33,879 bases of DNA from an uncultured Bacilli bacterium (GTDB taxonomy: Bacteria > Bacillota_I > Bacilli_A > Izemoplasmatales > UBA1188), in the NCBI GenBank assembly GCA_905235635.1, contig CAJOMC010000009.1, forward strand, positions 1-33,879, given 5' to 3'. This document shows positions 8,086 to 16,123 of the stretch, in pieces; the stretch's first letter is position 1, and each line of letters begins with the position of its first letter. Position numbers and translations under genes: made by a program. The notes below the pieces were generated by a model. That model searched no databases. It was not told where the DNA came from and saw only the letters and a program-made list of their open reading frames with translations.

Positions 8086-8987
8086 AAAAAGAAATAAAAG
8101 TATTCCTTAAAGGCATCCTTGTGGGCGCAAGTAATATGGTTGCGGGTGTATCAGGCGCAACTCTCGCATATGTCACAGGAATCTATAACGATTTAATCCA
8201 TTCCCTTTCTAATATTAAAGAAAAGAAAAGTATACTCTTTTTACTCACAGTAGGTGTAGGCATAATTATAGGACTCGTACTTTCTGCTTTTCTACTAAAT
8301 AAACTTGTTCAAATAATACTTATTGAAATACTGTCTTTATTCTTTGGCTTTATACTAGCCGGAGTCATAAATGATATTCCTAAGCTTCGCCTAGAAGAGA
8401 ATGAAAAGAAAACTAAATATATAATTTCATTTATTATTTCTTTCGTGGCTGTGGTTGGATTATCAGTAGTCAGTCTTATATTTAAATACAGTGAAAATCC
8501 TGTATCTAGCGATTTACCGGATACATTCTTAAATTATATATTTCTCTTTATCGCTGGTTTCCTTGCGACATTCGCAATGCTTATCCCAGGAATATCTGGT
8601 TCACTTATTTTTATGCTTCTTGGGGTATATTACCCAATACTACACACCATTTCATCACTTGTAGATTTTAGCGAATATAGTTGGCCTTTTATATTAAATC
8701 TATTAAAGAGGATTGTCCCTACTGGTCTAGGCATTATCACATCACTACTCGTTATGTCTAAACCTATAAAGCATTTATATCAAAAATACAATAAAATAAT
8801 GCTTTATATAATTACTGGTTTTGTATCTGGATCACTTTTTGCGATATATATCGTTAATATGAAAGAAATAATAGAATCATTTAAGTATTATCATTTATTA
8901 ATTTCAATACTTGTATCTATTCCTATTGGATATTTCTTATCATCTCTTCTTTATAAATTAGAGAATAAAAAAGAAAATAATATATAA
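8082..8987 (+). CDS. DUF368 membrane protein, likely undecaprenyl-phosphate translocase (PopT family)
   Basis: A polytopic membrane protein of 301 residues with about eight or nine hydrophobic helices. It has the two DUF368 signature loops: GASNMVAGVSGATLAYVTGIY near residue 16 and MLIPGISGSLIFMLLGVYYP near residue 166, an internal duplication of a G-[AI]-SG motif. DUF368 proteins (PopT) have been reported to return the lipid carrier undecaprenyl phosphate across the membrane for cell-wall synthesis. That role is taken from the family, not shown here. Translation is coupled to rimO through a 4-base overlap. A cell-wall recycling gene suggests the organism still makes peptidoglycan, unlike true mycoplasmas. 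Confidence 0.85.
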   Translation: MKKEIKVFLKGILVGASNMVAGVSGATLAYVTGIYNDLIHSLSNIKEKKSILFLLTVGVGIIIGLVLSAFLLNKLVQIILIEILSLFFGFILAGVINDIPKLRLEENEKKTKYIISFIISFVAVVGLSVVSLIFKYSENPVSSDLPDTFLNYIFLFIAGFLATFAMLIPGISGSLIFMLLGVYYPILHTISSLVDFSEYSWPFILNLLKRIVPTGLGIITSLLVMSKPIKHLYQKYNKIMLYIITGFVSGSLFAIYIVNMKEIIESFKYYHLLISILVSIPIGYFLSSLLYKLENKKENNI

Positions 8988-9003
8988 TATTATTGGTGAC
9001 ATT

Positions 9004-10683
9004 ATGATTGAAGAATTAAAGAATCAAATTTCAATAAAATTAAATAATGAAATAAAGAACATTTATGGAGTAGAAGTTGAACTCAAAGCGGAAACTCCAA
9101 AGAATAAAGAAAATGGAGATGTGGCTATACCTGCATTTCCACTTTGTAAAGCACTAAAGAAATCTCCACAGGAGTCTGCGTCTTTAGTATCTAGTATATT
9201 AGATGGATTAAATATGTTTGAAACTATTAGTGTATTAGGTGGGTATGTCAACGCAACATATTCAAGAGAAGTATTATCTAAGAGTGTGCTTGATTCGCTT
9301 GATGAACCTAAAAAAGTAGATAATCCTAAGACATATGCGATAGATTTTTCATCACCTAATATCGCAAAGCCATTCTTTGTGGGACATTTAAGAACGACAG
9401 TGATAGGCTATGCCTTAAGCAATATCTTATCTTATAGAGGACATAAAGTGGTTAGAATTAACCACCTAGGTGATTTCGGTACTCAATTTGGTAAATTAAT
9501 ATACGCATTTACTAATTGGGGTAATATCGAAGAAGTTAGATCTAATCCTATTGATACACTTGTGGGATTATATGTAAGATTCAATCAAGAGGCAAAAAAT
9601 AAACCAGAACTTGATGATGAGGCAAGGCGCATATTTAAAGAACTTGAAAGCGGTAATGAAGAGTATAGAACTCTGTGGAAAGAATTTAAAGAATATTCAC
9701 TAAATGAATTTAATAGAGTATATAAGAATCTAGGTGTTTCATTTGACGTATATTCAAGTGAGGCAGAAGCATCAAGAAAATCCGCACGAGTAATCTCTAT
9801 GTTAAGAGAGAAAGGCCTGCTTGTTAAAGATGATGGCGCAGAAATAGTAAGACTTAAGGAGCCGTATCCACCTGCGATAGTAATAAGGTCAGATGGCGCA
9901 ACTCTTTATATCACGAGAGACCTTGAAGAAATCTTTGACAGATATGATAAATATCATTTTGATTATATGCTTTATTGTGTCGGTAACGAACAAAAACTCT
10001 ATTTCACACAACTAAAAGAAGTACTAAAACTGATGAACGCTCCATTTGAAGAAGGTGTTAAACACGTTAATAATGGTCTTATCTTAAAAGATGGAAAGAA
10101 GATGGCTACACGTGATGGTAGTGCAGTTAAACTAGATGATGTGTTAAATGAATCTATTTCACTCGCAAGAGCCCATATTGAGGAAAAGAATCCATCACTT
10201 GAAAATAAAGATGAACTTGCGAAAAAGATCGGTGTATCCGCTATTATCTTTAATGATCTTAAGAATTATCGTGAAAATGACTATGAATTTGATATAGATG
10301 CTGCAACCCGTTTTGAAGGTCAGACAGGTCCTTATATTCAATATACAGACGTAAGAATTAAATCTATTTTAAACCAATGTGCTTATAATAAAGATAATGT
10401 TGATTATAAGTTATTTAACACAGATTCAATGTATGATATGGTTAAAGCCCTTGATGCATTTGAAGATGTAATAGATAAATGCATCAGCGAATACGCACCT
10501 AATTATTTAGCTAAATATCTATTAAATTTATCGACTTTATTTAATAGTTTTTACGCTAAAGAAAAAGTATTGTGCGAAAATATAATAGAAAGAGATACTA
10601 AATTATATCTTTTATCTAAGATTAAAGATGTAATTGAAAAAGGTTTAAATCTTCTTTCTATGTCTATAGTGGATAAAATGTAG
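9004..10683 (+). CDS. argS: Arginyl-tRNA synthetase
   Basis: A class I synthetase of 559 residues that charges tRNA-Arg. The N-terminal add-1 domain (to about residue 100) is followed by the catalytic core with the HIGH-type motif SPNIAKPFFVGHLRTT and a degenerate KMSKS-type site KKMATRDG. The C-terminal DALR anticodon-binding domain ends in LLSMSIVDKM, shortly after the usual ArgS ending region. Class-typical pieces include RINHLGDFGTQFGKL and FEGQTGPYIQYTDVR. It lies 16 nt downstream of the DUF368 gene with no terminator, so rimO-DUF368-argS is probably one operon running on into tRNA-Leu. No T-box leader is visible. Confidence 0.96.
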   Translation: MIEELKNQISIKLNNEIKNIYGVEVELKAETPKNKENGDVAIPAFPLCKALKKSPQESASLVSSILDGLNMFETISVLGGYVNATYSREVLSKSVLDSLDEPKKVDNPKTYAIDFSSPNIAKPFFVGHLRTTVIGYALSNILSYRGHKVVRINHLGDFGTQFGKLIYAFTNWGNIEEVRSNPIDTLVGLYVRFNQEAKNKPELDDEARRIFKELESGNEEYRTLWKEFKEYSLNEFNRVYKNLGVSFDVYSSEAEASRKSARVISMLREKGLLVKDDGAEIVRLKEPYPPAIVIRSDGATLYITRDLEEIFDRYDKYHFDYMLYCVGNEQKLYFTQLKEVLKLMNAPFEEGVKHVNNGLILKDGKKMATRDGSAVKLDDVLNESISLARAHIEEKNPSLENKDELAKKIGVSAIIFNDLKNYRENDYEFDIDAATRFEGQTGPYIQYTDVRIKSILNQCAYNKDNVDYKLFNTDSMYDMVKALDAFEDVIDKCISEYAPNYLAKYLLNLSTLFNSFYAKEKVLCENIIERDTKLYLLSKIKDVIEKGLNLLSMSIVDKM

Positions 10684-10691
10684 TTAAAAAT

Positions 10692-10774
10692 GCGAGAATG
10701 GCGTAATGGTAGCCGCGTTAGACTCAAAATCTAATGGTAGTGATACTGTGAGGGTTCGAGTCCCTCTTCTCGCA
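10692..10774 (+). tRNA. tRNA-Leu (anticodon CAA)
   Basis: The acceptor stem is GCGAGAA / TTCTCGC. The anticodon arm is TTAGA-CTCAAAA-TCTAA with anticodon CAA, a long variable arm follows, and the T arm is GAGGG-TTCGAGT-CCCTC. CCA is not encoded: six T residues follow the discriminator A at once, so a CCA-adding enzyme is needed. It lies 8 nt after argS. Confidence 0.95.
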
Positions 10775-10812
10775 TTTTTTAATAGAATATTATATTAAGG
10801 GAGGTTTATATA

Positions 10813-11376
10813 ATGAGAAAAAACTTTGGGCCTAATTCTTGACTATATCCAGAACCAGTGCTTATTATTGCGACATATGACTATAATGGTAAGCCAAATG
10901 CTATGACGGCCGCATGGGGATCTATTGGCGATACAAATGAGTTATATCTATGTATCTCAAGAGAACATAAGACAGGTGATAATCTTATGTTAAATAAGGA
11001 GTTCACTGTATCTATAGGCGAAGAAAGACTTGTAGAAATATGTGATTACCTTGGCCTTGTATCTATGAAAGATAATGAAGATAAACTAGAAAAACTCAAT
11101 CTTCATATTACTAAATCAGAGTTTGTGAACGCACCTATAATTGAAGAATTTAGATTTACTTTAGAGTGTAGACTAAAATCATATAATGAAGAAACCGGAG
11201 CGCTCACCGCAAGCATTATCAATATATCAGTAGATGAGTCTATTCTTGGCAAGGATGGAAGGGTAGACTATAAGCTTTTATCACCTATTACATTTGACCC
11301 AGTCAGACTAAATTACGTAAAACTAGGGGACGTGGTTGGGAAATCCTTTAAAATAGGTGCTAAATATATTAAATAA
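10813..11376 (+). pseudogene. Flavin reductase-like protein with in-frame TGA at codon 10
   Basis: From the ATG at 10813, preceded by a strong GGGAGG site, the frame reads MRKNFGPNS-stop-LYPEPVLIIATYDYNGKPNAM and stays open to 11376 (187 codons). The interruption is TGA at 10840-10842. Homologues of this flavin reductase (FMN-binding split-barrel) family commonly have an aromatic residue, often Trp, just before the L/F-YP-x-PV motif, so TGG to TGA is the simplest explanation. Family features downstream are intact: NAMTAAWG, the EHKTGDNL loop and the FKIGAKYI end. The first start after the TGA is a GTG at 10858 with no ribosome binding site. Either the gene is freshly inactivated or the TGA is read through. 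It could reduce FMN or bind flavin for an oxidoreductase. Confidence 0.75.
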
Positions 11377-11410
11377 AAGTGGTATTATATAAATATAGGA
11401 AGGTGACAAT

Positions 11411-11848
11411 ATGAAAAAAGAATTAGTAGCTGAACTAAACAAATATTTAGCAAATGTTGGTGTTGCATATATTAAAACACACAATCTACACTGGAATGTA
11501 GTAGGACTATCATTCAAACAAACTCATGAATATCTTGAATCATTATATGATGAATATGCAGATATTCTAGATGATGTTGCAGAACTCTTAAAGAAGTTTG
11601 ATGAAGCTCCTCTCGCATCACTAAAGAAATATCTTGAAGTCGCAGACTTAAAAGAACTTGAGGAAAGCGCTGAAATTGGCGAAAAACAAGCTATTAAAAT
11701 CGCTCTTGATGATGTACTCCATTTAAGAGATCAAGCTTATAAGGCTAGAGCTCTTGCGGATGAAACTCCAAGTGCTATTGGACTTCTTGAAGGAAACATT
11801 GCATTCTTTGATAAAGCACAATGGTTCCTAAAAGCTATGCTTAAATAG
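11411..11848 (+). CDS. dps: Dps family ferritin-like DNA-protection protein
   Basis: A 145-residue Dps/miniferritin that oxidises and stores iron and protects DNA from peroxide. The ferroxidase-site signature is present: the His in THNLHWNV near residue 24, the His in QTHEYLESLYDEYADILDD near residue 37, and the acidic residues in the same helix. The protein is slightly short of the usual 150-165 residues, with almost no N-terminal tail, so direct DNA binding may be weak. AGGAAGGTG before the ATG is a good ribosome binding site. A terminator follows at 11864-11887. It follows the damaged flavin reductase by 34 nt. In many Firmicutes such genes belong to the peroxide/iron response, but no PerR or Fur box is obvious here. 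Confidence 0.9.
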   Translation: MKKELVAELNKYLANVGVAYIKTHNLHWNVVGLSFKQTHEYLESLYDEYADILDDVAELLKKFDEAPLASLKKYLEVADLKELEESAEIGEKQAIKIALDDVLHLRDQAYKARALADETPSAIGLLEGNIAFFDKAQWFLKAMLK

Positions 11849-11863
11849 TTCCATTACTTAATA

Positions 11864-11887
11864 ACTGCCTCACTTGAGGCAGTTTTT
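11864..11887 (+). terminator. Rho-independent terminator after dps
   Basis: The stem ACTGCCTC / GAGGCAGT with an ACTT loop is followed by a T-run. Confidence 0.93.
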
Positions 11888-11916
11888 ATTATCTATTATT
11901 TTTTTATCTTTTATTG

Positions 11917-11948
11917 TATAATCTTTAAAGAAGATTAACTTCTTTAAA
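11917..11948 (+). promoter_or_regulatory. ftsY promoter -10 and leader hairpin
   Basis: TATAAT at 11917-11922 is followed at once by an inverted repeat with 10-bp arms, 11924-11933 (TTTAAAGAAG) and 11939-11948, and a 5-nt loop. The repeat covers the expected transcription start, so it may be an operator or a leader hairpin. The -35 is unclear. Confidence 0.5.
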
Positions 11949-11960
11949 TAAAGGTATAAT

Positions 11961-12941
11961 ATGGGAATTTTTACTAAACTATTCAAGACTAAAGCTCAAA
12001 AAGAAAAAGATAAAAAAATGGTTCTTGGCGTTAAAAGACAAAAAGAGTATTCTTTTGGTGAACTCAAAAGACTTCTTGAATCAAATAAAAAGATTGATGA
12101 TTCTTTTTATTCTGAACTTGAAGAAATATTAATTTTATCTGACATTGGGATTGATTATACCTTAAAGTATATGGATCTATTAAAAAAGGCAGTTAAGAAA
12201 AATAAAATATCTAGTGTTCAGGAATTGAAAGATGTAATGTTGGATGAATTCCTAGAATTATATGTAGGTCTTGATAAAGCTAGCCTTAACTATCAAGATG
12301 GAAGATTAAATGTATTCTTATTCGTTGGCGTAAATGGTAGCGGCAAAACTACCTCTATCGCTAAAGTAGCCAATATGTTGATTAAAGAAGGAAAGAAAGT
12401 CTTAATAGCCGCTGGTGATACTTTTAGGGCGGGAGCCGTAAACCAACTTAATGTTTGGGGAGATCGTCTTGGGGTAAAGGTTATCTTTAAAGATAATACT
12501 TCTGACCCATCAAGTGTAATATATGAGGGCTTAAAAGAAGCTAAATCAGGAAATTATGATATCCTACTCTGCGATACCGCAGGTAGACTTCAAAATAAAG
12601 TTAACCTTATGAAAGAACTTGAAAAAATCTCAAGAGTAATAAATAGAGAGGTAAGTGGTGCACCACATGAAACACTTCTTGTGATAGATGCGACTACTGG
12701 TCAAAATGGTCTATCTCAGGCCAAGATATTCAATGAAACCACAAAAGTAACTGGAGTAATACTCACAAAACTAGATGGTTCATCTAAGGGTGGTATAGTT
12801 CTTTCAATCAATAACACACTAGGTATTCCAATTAAATTATATGGATATGGTGAAACCATGGATGATATGGATAAATTCAATATTGAATCATATCTATATA
12901 ATCTATTTAATGGAATATTATTCGAGGATGAAGATGAGTGA
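11961..12941 (+). CDS. ftsY: Signal recognition particle receptor FtsY
   Basis: The SRP receptor GTPase, 326 residues, which docks Ffh-ribosome complexes at the membrane. Its NG domain shows all GTPase motifs: G1 GVNGSGKTT, the insertion region GDTFRAGAVNQL, G3 DTAGRLQNK and G4 TKLDGSSKGG. The acidic A domain of proteobacterial FtsY is missing; a short basic N-terminus (KLFKTKAQKEKDKK) replaces it and probably aids lipid binding, as in other Firmicutes. The ribosome binding site is AAAGG. It ends in TGA, inside the start region of ylxM (8-base overlap), and an in-frame TAA follows one codon after. Confidence 0.96.
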   Translation: MGIFTKLFKTKAQKEKDKKMVLGVKRQKEYSFGELKRLLESNKKIDDSFYSELEEILILSDIGIDYTLKYMDLLKKAVKKNKISSVQELKDVMLDEFLELYVGLDKASLNYQDGRLNVFLFVGVNGSGKTTSIAKVANMLIKEGKKVLIAAGDTFRAGAVNQLNVWGDRLGVKVIFKDNTSDPSSVIYEGLKEAKSGNYDILLCDTAGRLQNKVNLMKELEKISRVINREVSGAPHETLLVIDATTGQNGLSQAKIFNETTKVTGVILTKLDGSSKGGIVLSINNTLGIPIKLYGYGETMDDMDKFNIESYLYNLFNGILFEDEDE

Positions 12942-13254
12942 TATTAATAAAACATTAAGATTAAATGAACTCTATGATTTCTATAAAGAACTATTAACTG
13001 ATAAACAAAAACTATATTTTGAAGATTATTATTTTAATGATTTATCTTTAAAAGAAATCGCAGATAAGTATAATGTTTCAAGAAACGCAGTTCATTTATC
13101 CATTAAAGATGCAGAATCTGACTTAGAAAAATATGAAACTAAATTATCTTTATTAGAAAAGTTTCATAAAAGAGAAGAATTATATATAAAACTTGAATCT
13201 ATTAACGATGAGAAAATAATTGATATCGTTAATAAGTTAAAGGAGATTGAGTAA
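12934..13254 (+). CDS. ylxM: YlxM/p13-like DNA-binding protein, SRP operon
   Basis: A 106-residue UPF0122 (YlxM) protein with a sigma-70 region 4-like helix-turn-helix. The recognisable core is LTDKQKLYFEDYYFNDLSLKEIADKYNVSRNAVH. YlxM is known to associate with the SRP pathway and is nearly always encoded just before ffh, as here. The frame is open upstream to 12841, but that part overlaps ftsY and is not conserved, so the ATG at 12934, with purine-rich sequence before it, is chosen. The stop is one base short of the ffh ATG, so ftsY-ylxM-ffh form a tightly coupled operon. Confidence 0.93.
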   Translation: MSDINKTLRLNELYDFYKELLTDKQKLYFEDYYFNDLSLKEIADKYNVSRNAVHLSIKDAESDLEKYETKLSLLEKFHKREELYIKLESINDEKIIDIVNKLKEIE

Positions 13255-13255
13255 T

Positions 13256-14623
13256 ATGTCATATGAGAATTTAACCCAAAGACTAAATATGACTCTAAGA
13301 AGAATAGTCCATAAAGATCATCTTACTGAAAAAGAAGTAGATGAGATGATGAAAGAGGTCAGACTATCACTTCTTGAGGCAGACGTAAATATAAGAGTAG
13401 TTAATTCATTCGTTAATGATGTTAAACAAAAGGCATTAGGCGAAAAAATAATGAAAGGTCTTAACCCTGGTGAACAGGTAGTTAAGATTGTTTCAGATGA
13501 ATTAATTAAAGTACTCGGTAAAGAAGAAGCAACACTAAACTTTAGTAAGACAAGACCATCTGTATTTATGCTTATAGGTTTACAGGGTGCAGGTAAAACC
13601 ACTCACGCTGGCAAACTCGCTAAGTTCATTGAAAAGAATCATTCAAAGAAAGTATTACTTGTTGCGTGTGATATATATAGACCAGGTGCCATTGATCAAT
13701 TAATTCAAGTTGGTAAAGACACAGAAACTACTGTCTTTAGTGAAGGTCCTATTAACCCTGTAACTATATCTAAAGATGCACTAAAGTATGCAAAAGCTAA
13801 TGATTTTGATACCGTAATCATAGATACCGCAGGTAGACTTGAAATAGATGAGAAACTAATTCAAGAATTAAAAGATATTAAGAAAGAAGTAAGCCCTACA
13901 GAAATCCTTTTAACGGTTGACTCAATGATGGGTCAAAAGGCCGCAGATGTTGCGGATACTTTCAATAAAGAACTTGGAATTACTGGTGTAATCTTAACTA
14001 AACTTGATGGTGATGAACGTGGTGGTGCAGCATTATCCGTTAAGATGGTGACAGGTGTACCTATTAAGTTCTCAGGTATTGGTGAAAAGATGGATGATAT
14101 TGAAGTCTTTTACCCTGAAAGAGTAGCTTCAAGAATCCTAGGTATGGGTGATGTTTTAACCCTAATTGAAAAGGCAGAAGATGCTCTTGATGAAGAAGAA
14201 TCAGAGAAATTAATGTCCAAGATGATGAGTGGAACATATGACTATAATGATCTACTCAAACAAATGAAGATGATAAAAAAGATGGGTAAATTATCAGGAC
14301 TATTACGTATGATTCCAGGATTCTCTAATCTATCTCAATTGAGAGATATAGATGATAATGCCCTTGATTTTATCACTGTGATTATTCAATCCATGACAAA
14401 AGAGGAAAGAAGAGATCCATCACTAATTGCTTATTCATCTTCAAGAAAAAGACGTATTGCCTATGGCTCTGGACGTAGTGTGTCAGACGTTAATAAACTC
14501 GAACAAATGCTTGAAAAACAAAAGAAAGCATTTAAGATGTTTAATAATATAGACGAGTCTAAAATGGAAGAAATGGCTAAAAGATTTGGCAATTCTCCTA
14601 TAGATTTTAATAAGAGAAAATAG
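13256..14623 (+). CDS. ffh: Signal recognition particle protein Ffh
   Basis: The SRP GTPase, 455 residues, which binds SRP RNA and signal peptides of nascent membrane proteins. The N and G domains carry GLQGAGKTTHAGKLA, DTAGRLEIDE and TKLDGDERGGAALS. The Met-rich M domain runs from about residue 325 and contains the RNA-binding segment RRIAYGSGRSVSDVNKL. The ATG at 13256 lies 10 nt after AAGGAG; the in-frame TTG at 13247 is too close to that site to be the start. A terminator follows at 14663-14690. The genes that usually follow (rpsP, khpA) are about 9 kb away in this genome. Confidence 0.96.
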   Translation: MSYENLTQRLNMTLRRIVHKDHLTEKEVDEMMKEVRLSLLEADVNIRVVNSFVNDVKQKALGEKIMKGLNPGEQVVKIVSDELIKVLGKEEATLNFSKTRPSVFMLIGLQGAGKTTHAGKLAKFIEKNHSKKVLLVACDIYRPGAIDQLIQVGKDTETTVFSEGPINPVTISKDALKYAKANDFDTVIIDTAGRLEIDEKLIQELKDIKKEVSPTEILLTVDSMMGQKAADVADTFNKELGITGVILTKLDGDERGGAALSVKMVTGVPIKFSGIGEKMDDIEVFYPERVASRILGMGDVLTLIEKAEDALDEEESEKLMSKMMSGTYDYNDLLKQMKMIKKMGKLSGLLRMIPGFSNLSQLRDIDDNALDFITVIIQSMTKEERRDPSLIAYSSSRKRRIAYGSGRSVSDVNKLEQMLEKQKKAFKMFNNIDESKMEEMAKRFGNSPIDFNKRK

Positions 14624-14662
14624 ATTAAATATTCCTTTCTTAACAATTCCATCACAATTCAC

Positions 14663-14690
14663 ACGCTTTCACTAGATTGAAAGCGTTTTT
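14663..14690 (+). terminator. Rho-independent terminator of the ftsY-ylxM-ffh operon
   Basis: The 9-bp stem ACGCTTTCA / TGAAAGCGT with a 6-nt loop and T-run lies 40 nt after the ffh stop. Confidence 0.9.
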
Positions 14691-14714
14691 CATTATGTTT
14701 TCCATAAAAAATTA

Positions 14715-14764
14715 TTGTTTATTTTATAAAAAGTGCTTATATATGGGCGGTATTTAACAATACC
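14715..14764 (+). promoter_or_regulatory. Promoter and leader hairpin of small orphan gene
   Basis: TTGTTT (14715-14720) and TATATA (14738-14743) have a 17-bp spacer. A small hairpin follows in the leader: GGTATT (14749-14754), loop TAAC, AATACC (14759-14764). The strong site AGAAGGAGG comes next. Confidence 0.4.
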
Positions 14765-14790
14765 AAAAATAATAGAAGGAGGAAAGCTAG

Positions 14791-14991
14791 ATGTATCAAG
14801 TTTATGGAATAGTTAATGGTGTTACTGTTGCTAGTAATAAGCGTTTTTCTTCTTTGAAAAATGTAGATAAGTATATCTCTAAAGTTCTTGAGCACTCAGG
14901 AAAAGAAATTGAAAGAGAATATGACTCTATTTGGGGTCATGAGCTTGTCTCAGATTATCATACTAGATTTATCGTTTCTTATATAGGATAG
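14791..14991 (+). CDS. Small orphan protein, 66 residues
   Basis: I do not recognise this protein. It is probably a real gene: it has one of the best Shine-Dalgarno sequences in the window (AGAAGGAGGAAAG), its own candidate promoter and a strong terminator just after the stop. The sequence starts MYQVYGIVNGVTVASNKRFSS and ends HTRFIVSYIG. It has alternating hydrophobic residues at both ends and a charged middle (KYISKVLEHSGKEIEREYDS), consistent with a small alpha/beta fold. There is no signal peptide or membrane segment. It stands alone between the SRP operon and a convergent minus-strand group. Confidence 0.7.
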   Translation: MYQVYGIVNGVTVASNKRFSSLKNVDKYISKVLEHSGKEIEREYDSIWGHELVSDYHTRFIVSYIG

Positions 14992-14997
14992 CAAACC

Positions 14998-15031
14998 AAA
15001 ATGGTTACTAGGGTCTCCTAGTAACCATTTT
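14998..15031. terminator. Bidirectional terminator
   Basis: A perfect 15-bp stem (AAAATGGTTACTAGG and its complement) with a GTCT loop separates the convergent small orphan gene and the DUF2804 gene. Confidence 0.95.
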
Positions 15032-15043
15032 CTATTATAAATA

Positions 15044-16069
15044 CTACCAGTAATTGGTAACTCTTTCAGCAAATGACACTATATTATCTATCTTAACTTC
15101 AAGGTCTTTAACTTTTATAGTACCATTAAATACACCAAATACCTGGTGTTGAAGAGATTTTAGGATAATAAAGTTAGTATCATCATGTCTATCTATTATT
15201 GGTTTAAACTCAAGATTTATGGATAAATCCTTTGATTGAACCTTCCAAGGTTCCATATAAAGATAGTTTCCTTTTTCATCCTGTGGAATCTTAAATTCCA
15301 CATCTTCAAGTTTATATGCTTCCTTATCATAGAATAACATATTTTCACTTGCCTTACTTGTATCTCCAAACCCATAGCCAAGGTTAAATCCAACTTCTTT
15401 ACCATCTGATATTCCAGATAAACCACTCCAGTACCAAGTGTTCTTATAAGTCCATACACCTCTTCCCCAGTCTAATATAGCTCTTGTGTCCTTATCACTA
15501 AATTCTATTCTTTCATCATTAAAGATATAGTATCCTTTAGCTTTCATACAATTTTTCTTTTCATTGTAGTAGAAGTGAGCTTTTTTATTAAATGGTGTCG
15601 CAATAACCATGGAATCATCCATTATCTCTTCCAGTTCAAAGTGTGCTTCAAAAGGCATATCTTTATGATATTTGATGATATTCACATCTATTACTCTTTT
15701 CTTGTCTTTATTCACAAAATGAAGATAGAAGTTACCATCATTCCAAGTGATATCACCTTCACTTGAATTTGAAGGGAAATTAACTTTACCATTGGTAAAG
15801 AACTTCATATTACTTTTAGTGATATATCCAGGTTTTTCAAAATCAAGAATAGATACACTCCCGAGTCCATATAAAGAATTGTCATCAATGGTGAACGCTA
15901 CTCCACGAGAATTATTACCTATATAGTAATAATCCCATTCTTTGATACGAGATTTTCTTGCCTTTATAGCTTTTCTATCGTAGTCTTTGACCATACTAAA
16001 TGCGAAACCAGCTTCTGATAGATTTCCATTTTCATCAAGAAGCGGTCCCTTCTTTAATTTGTGTTGCAT
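15044..16069 (-). CDS. DUF2804 family protein
   Basis: A 341-residue protein of the DUF2804 family, function unknown. Family features include the opening 'GPLLDENGNLSEAGFA', the central LDWGRGVWTYKNTWYWSGLSG and the following GFNLGYGFGD. It is rich in beta-strand patterns with many aromatic residues, suggesting a lipocalin-like or beta-sandwich protein. There is no signal peptide, so it should be cytoplasmic. AAGGGGGT before the ATG is a strong ribosome binding site. It lies downstream of the membrane-protein gene at 16110-16808, but a hairpin at 16103-16123 may lower read-through from there. It ends at the bidirectional terminator 14998-15031. Confidence 0.85.
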   Translation of the reverse strand: MQHKLKKGPLLDENGNLSEAGFAFSMVKDYDRKAIKARKSRIKEWDYYYIGNNSRGVAFTIDDNSLYGLGSVSILDFEKPGYITKSNMKFFTNGKVNFPSNSSEGDITWNDGNFYLHFVNKDKKRVIDVNIIKYHKDMPFEAHFELEEIMDDSMVIATPFNKKAHFYYNEKKNCMKAKGYYIFNDERIEFSDKDTRAILDWGRGVWTYKNTWYWSGLSGISDGKEVGFNLGYGFGDTSKASENMLFYDKEAYKLEDVEFKIPQDEKGNYLYMEPWKVQSKDLSINLEFKPIIDRHDDTNFIILKSLQHQVFGVFNGTIKVKDLEVKIDNIVSFAERVTNYW

Positions 16070-16096
16070 AAATACCCCCTTATCTTTTTAATAAAT

Positions 16097-16123
16097 AAAA
16101 AAGGATAGACTATTTTTCTATCC
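16097..16123 (-). terminator. Probable terminator after membrane-protein gene
   Basis: On the minus strand GGATAG pairs with CTATCC across a 9-nt loop and is followed by six T residues. The 3-prime end of the membrane-protein gene reaches into the loop. Confidence 0.65.

Noticed and set aside
8988-9003. T-box or riboswitch before argS or gltX
   Set aside because: The gap before argS is only 16 nt, and the gltX leader is about 35 nt, too short for such elements.
10840-10842. TGA as selenocysteine codon in the flavin reductase gene
   Set aside because: The family has no conserved Cys at this place that I know of, and no selenocysteine hairpin is evident just after the codon.
12841-12933. N-terminal extension of YlxM
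   Set aside because: It overlaps ftsY in another frame and does not match the family; the ATG at 12934 fits.
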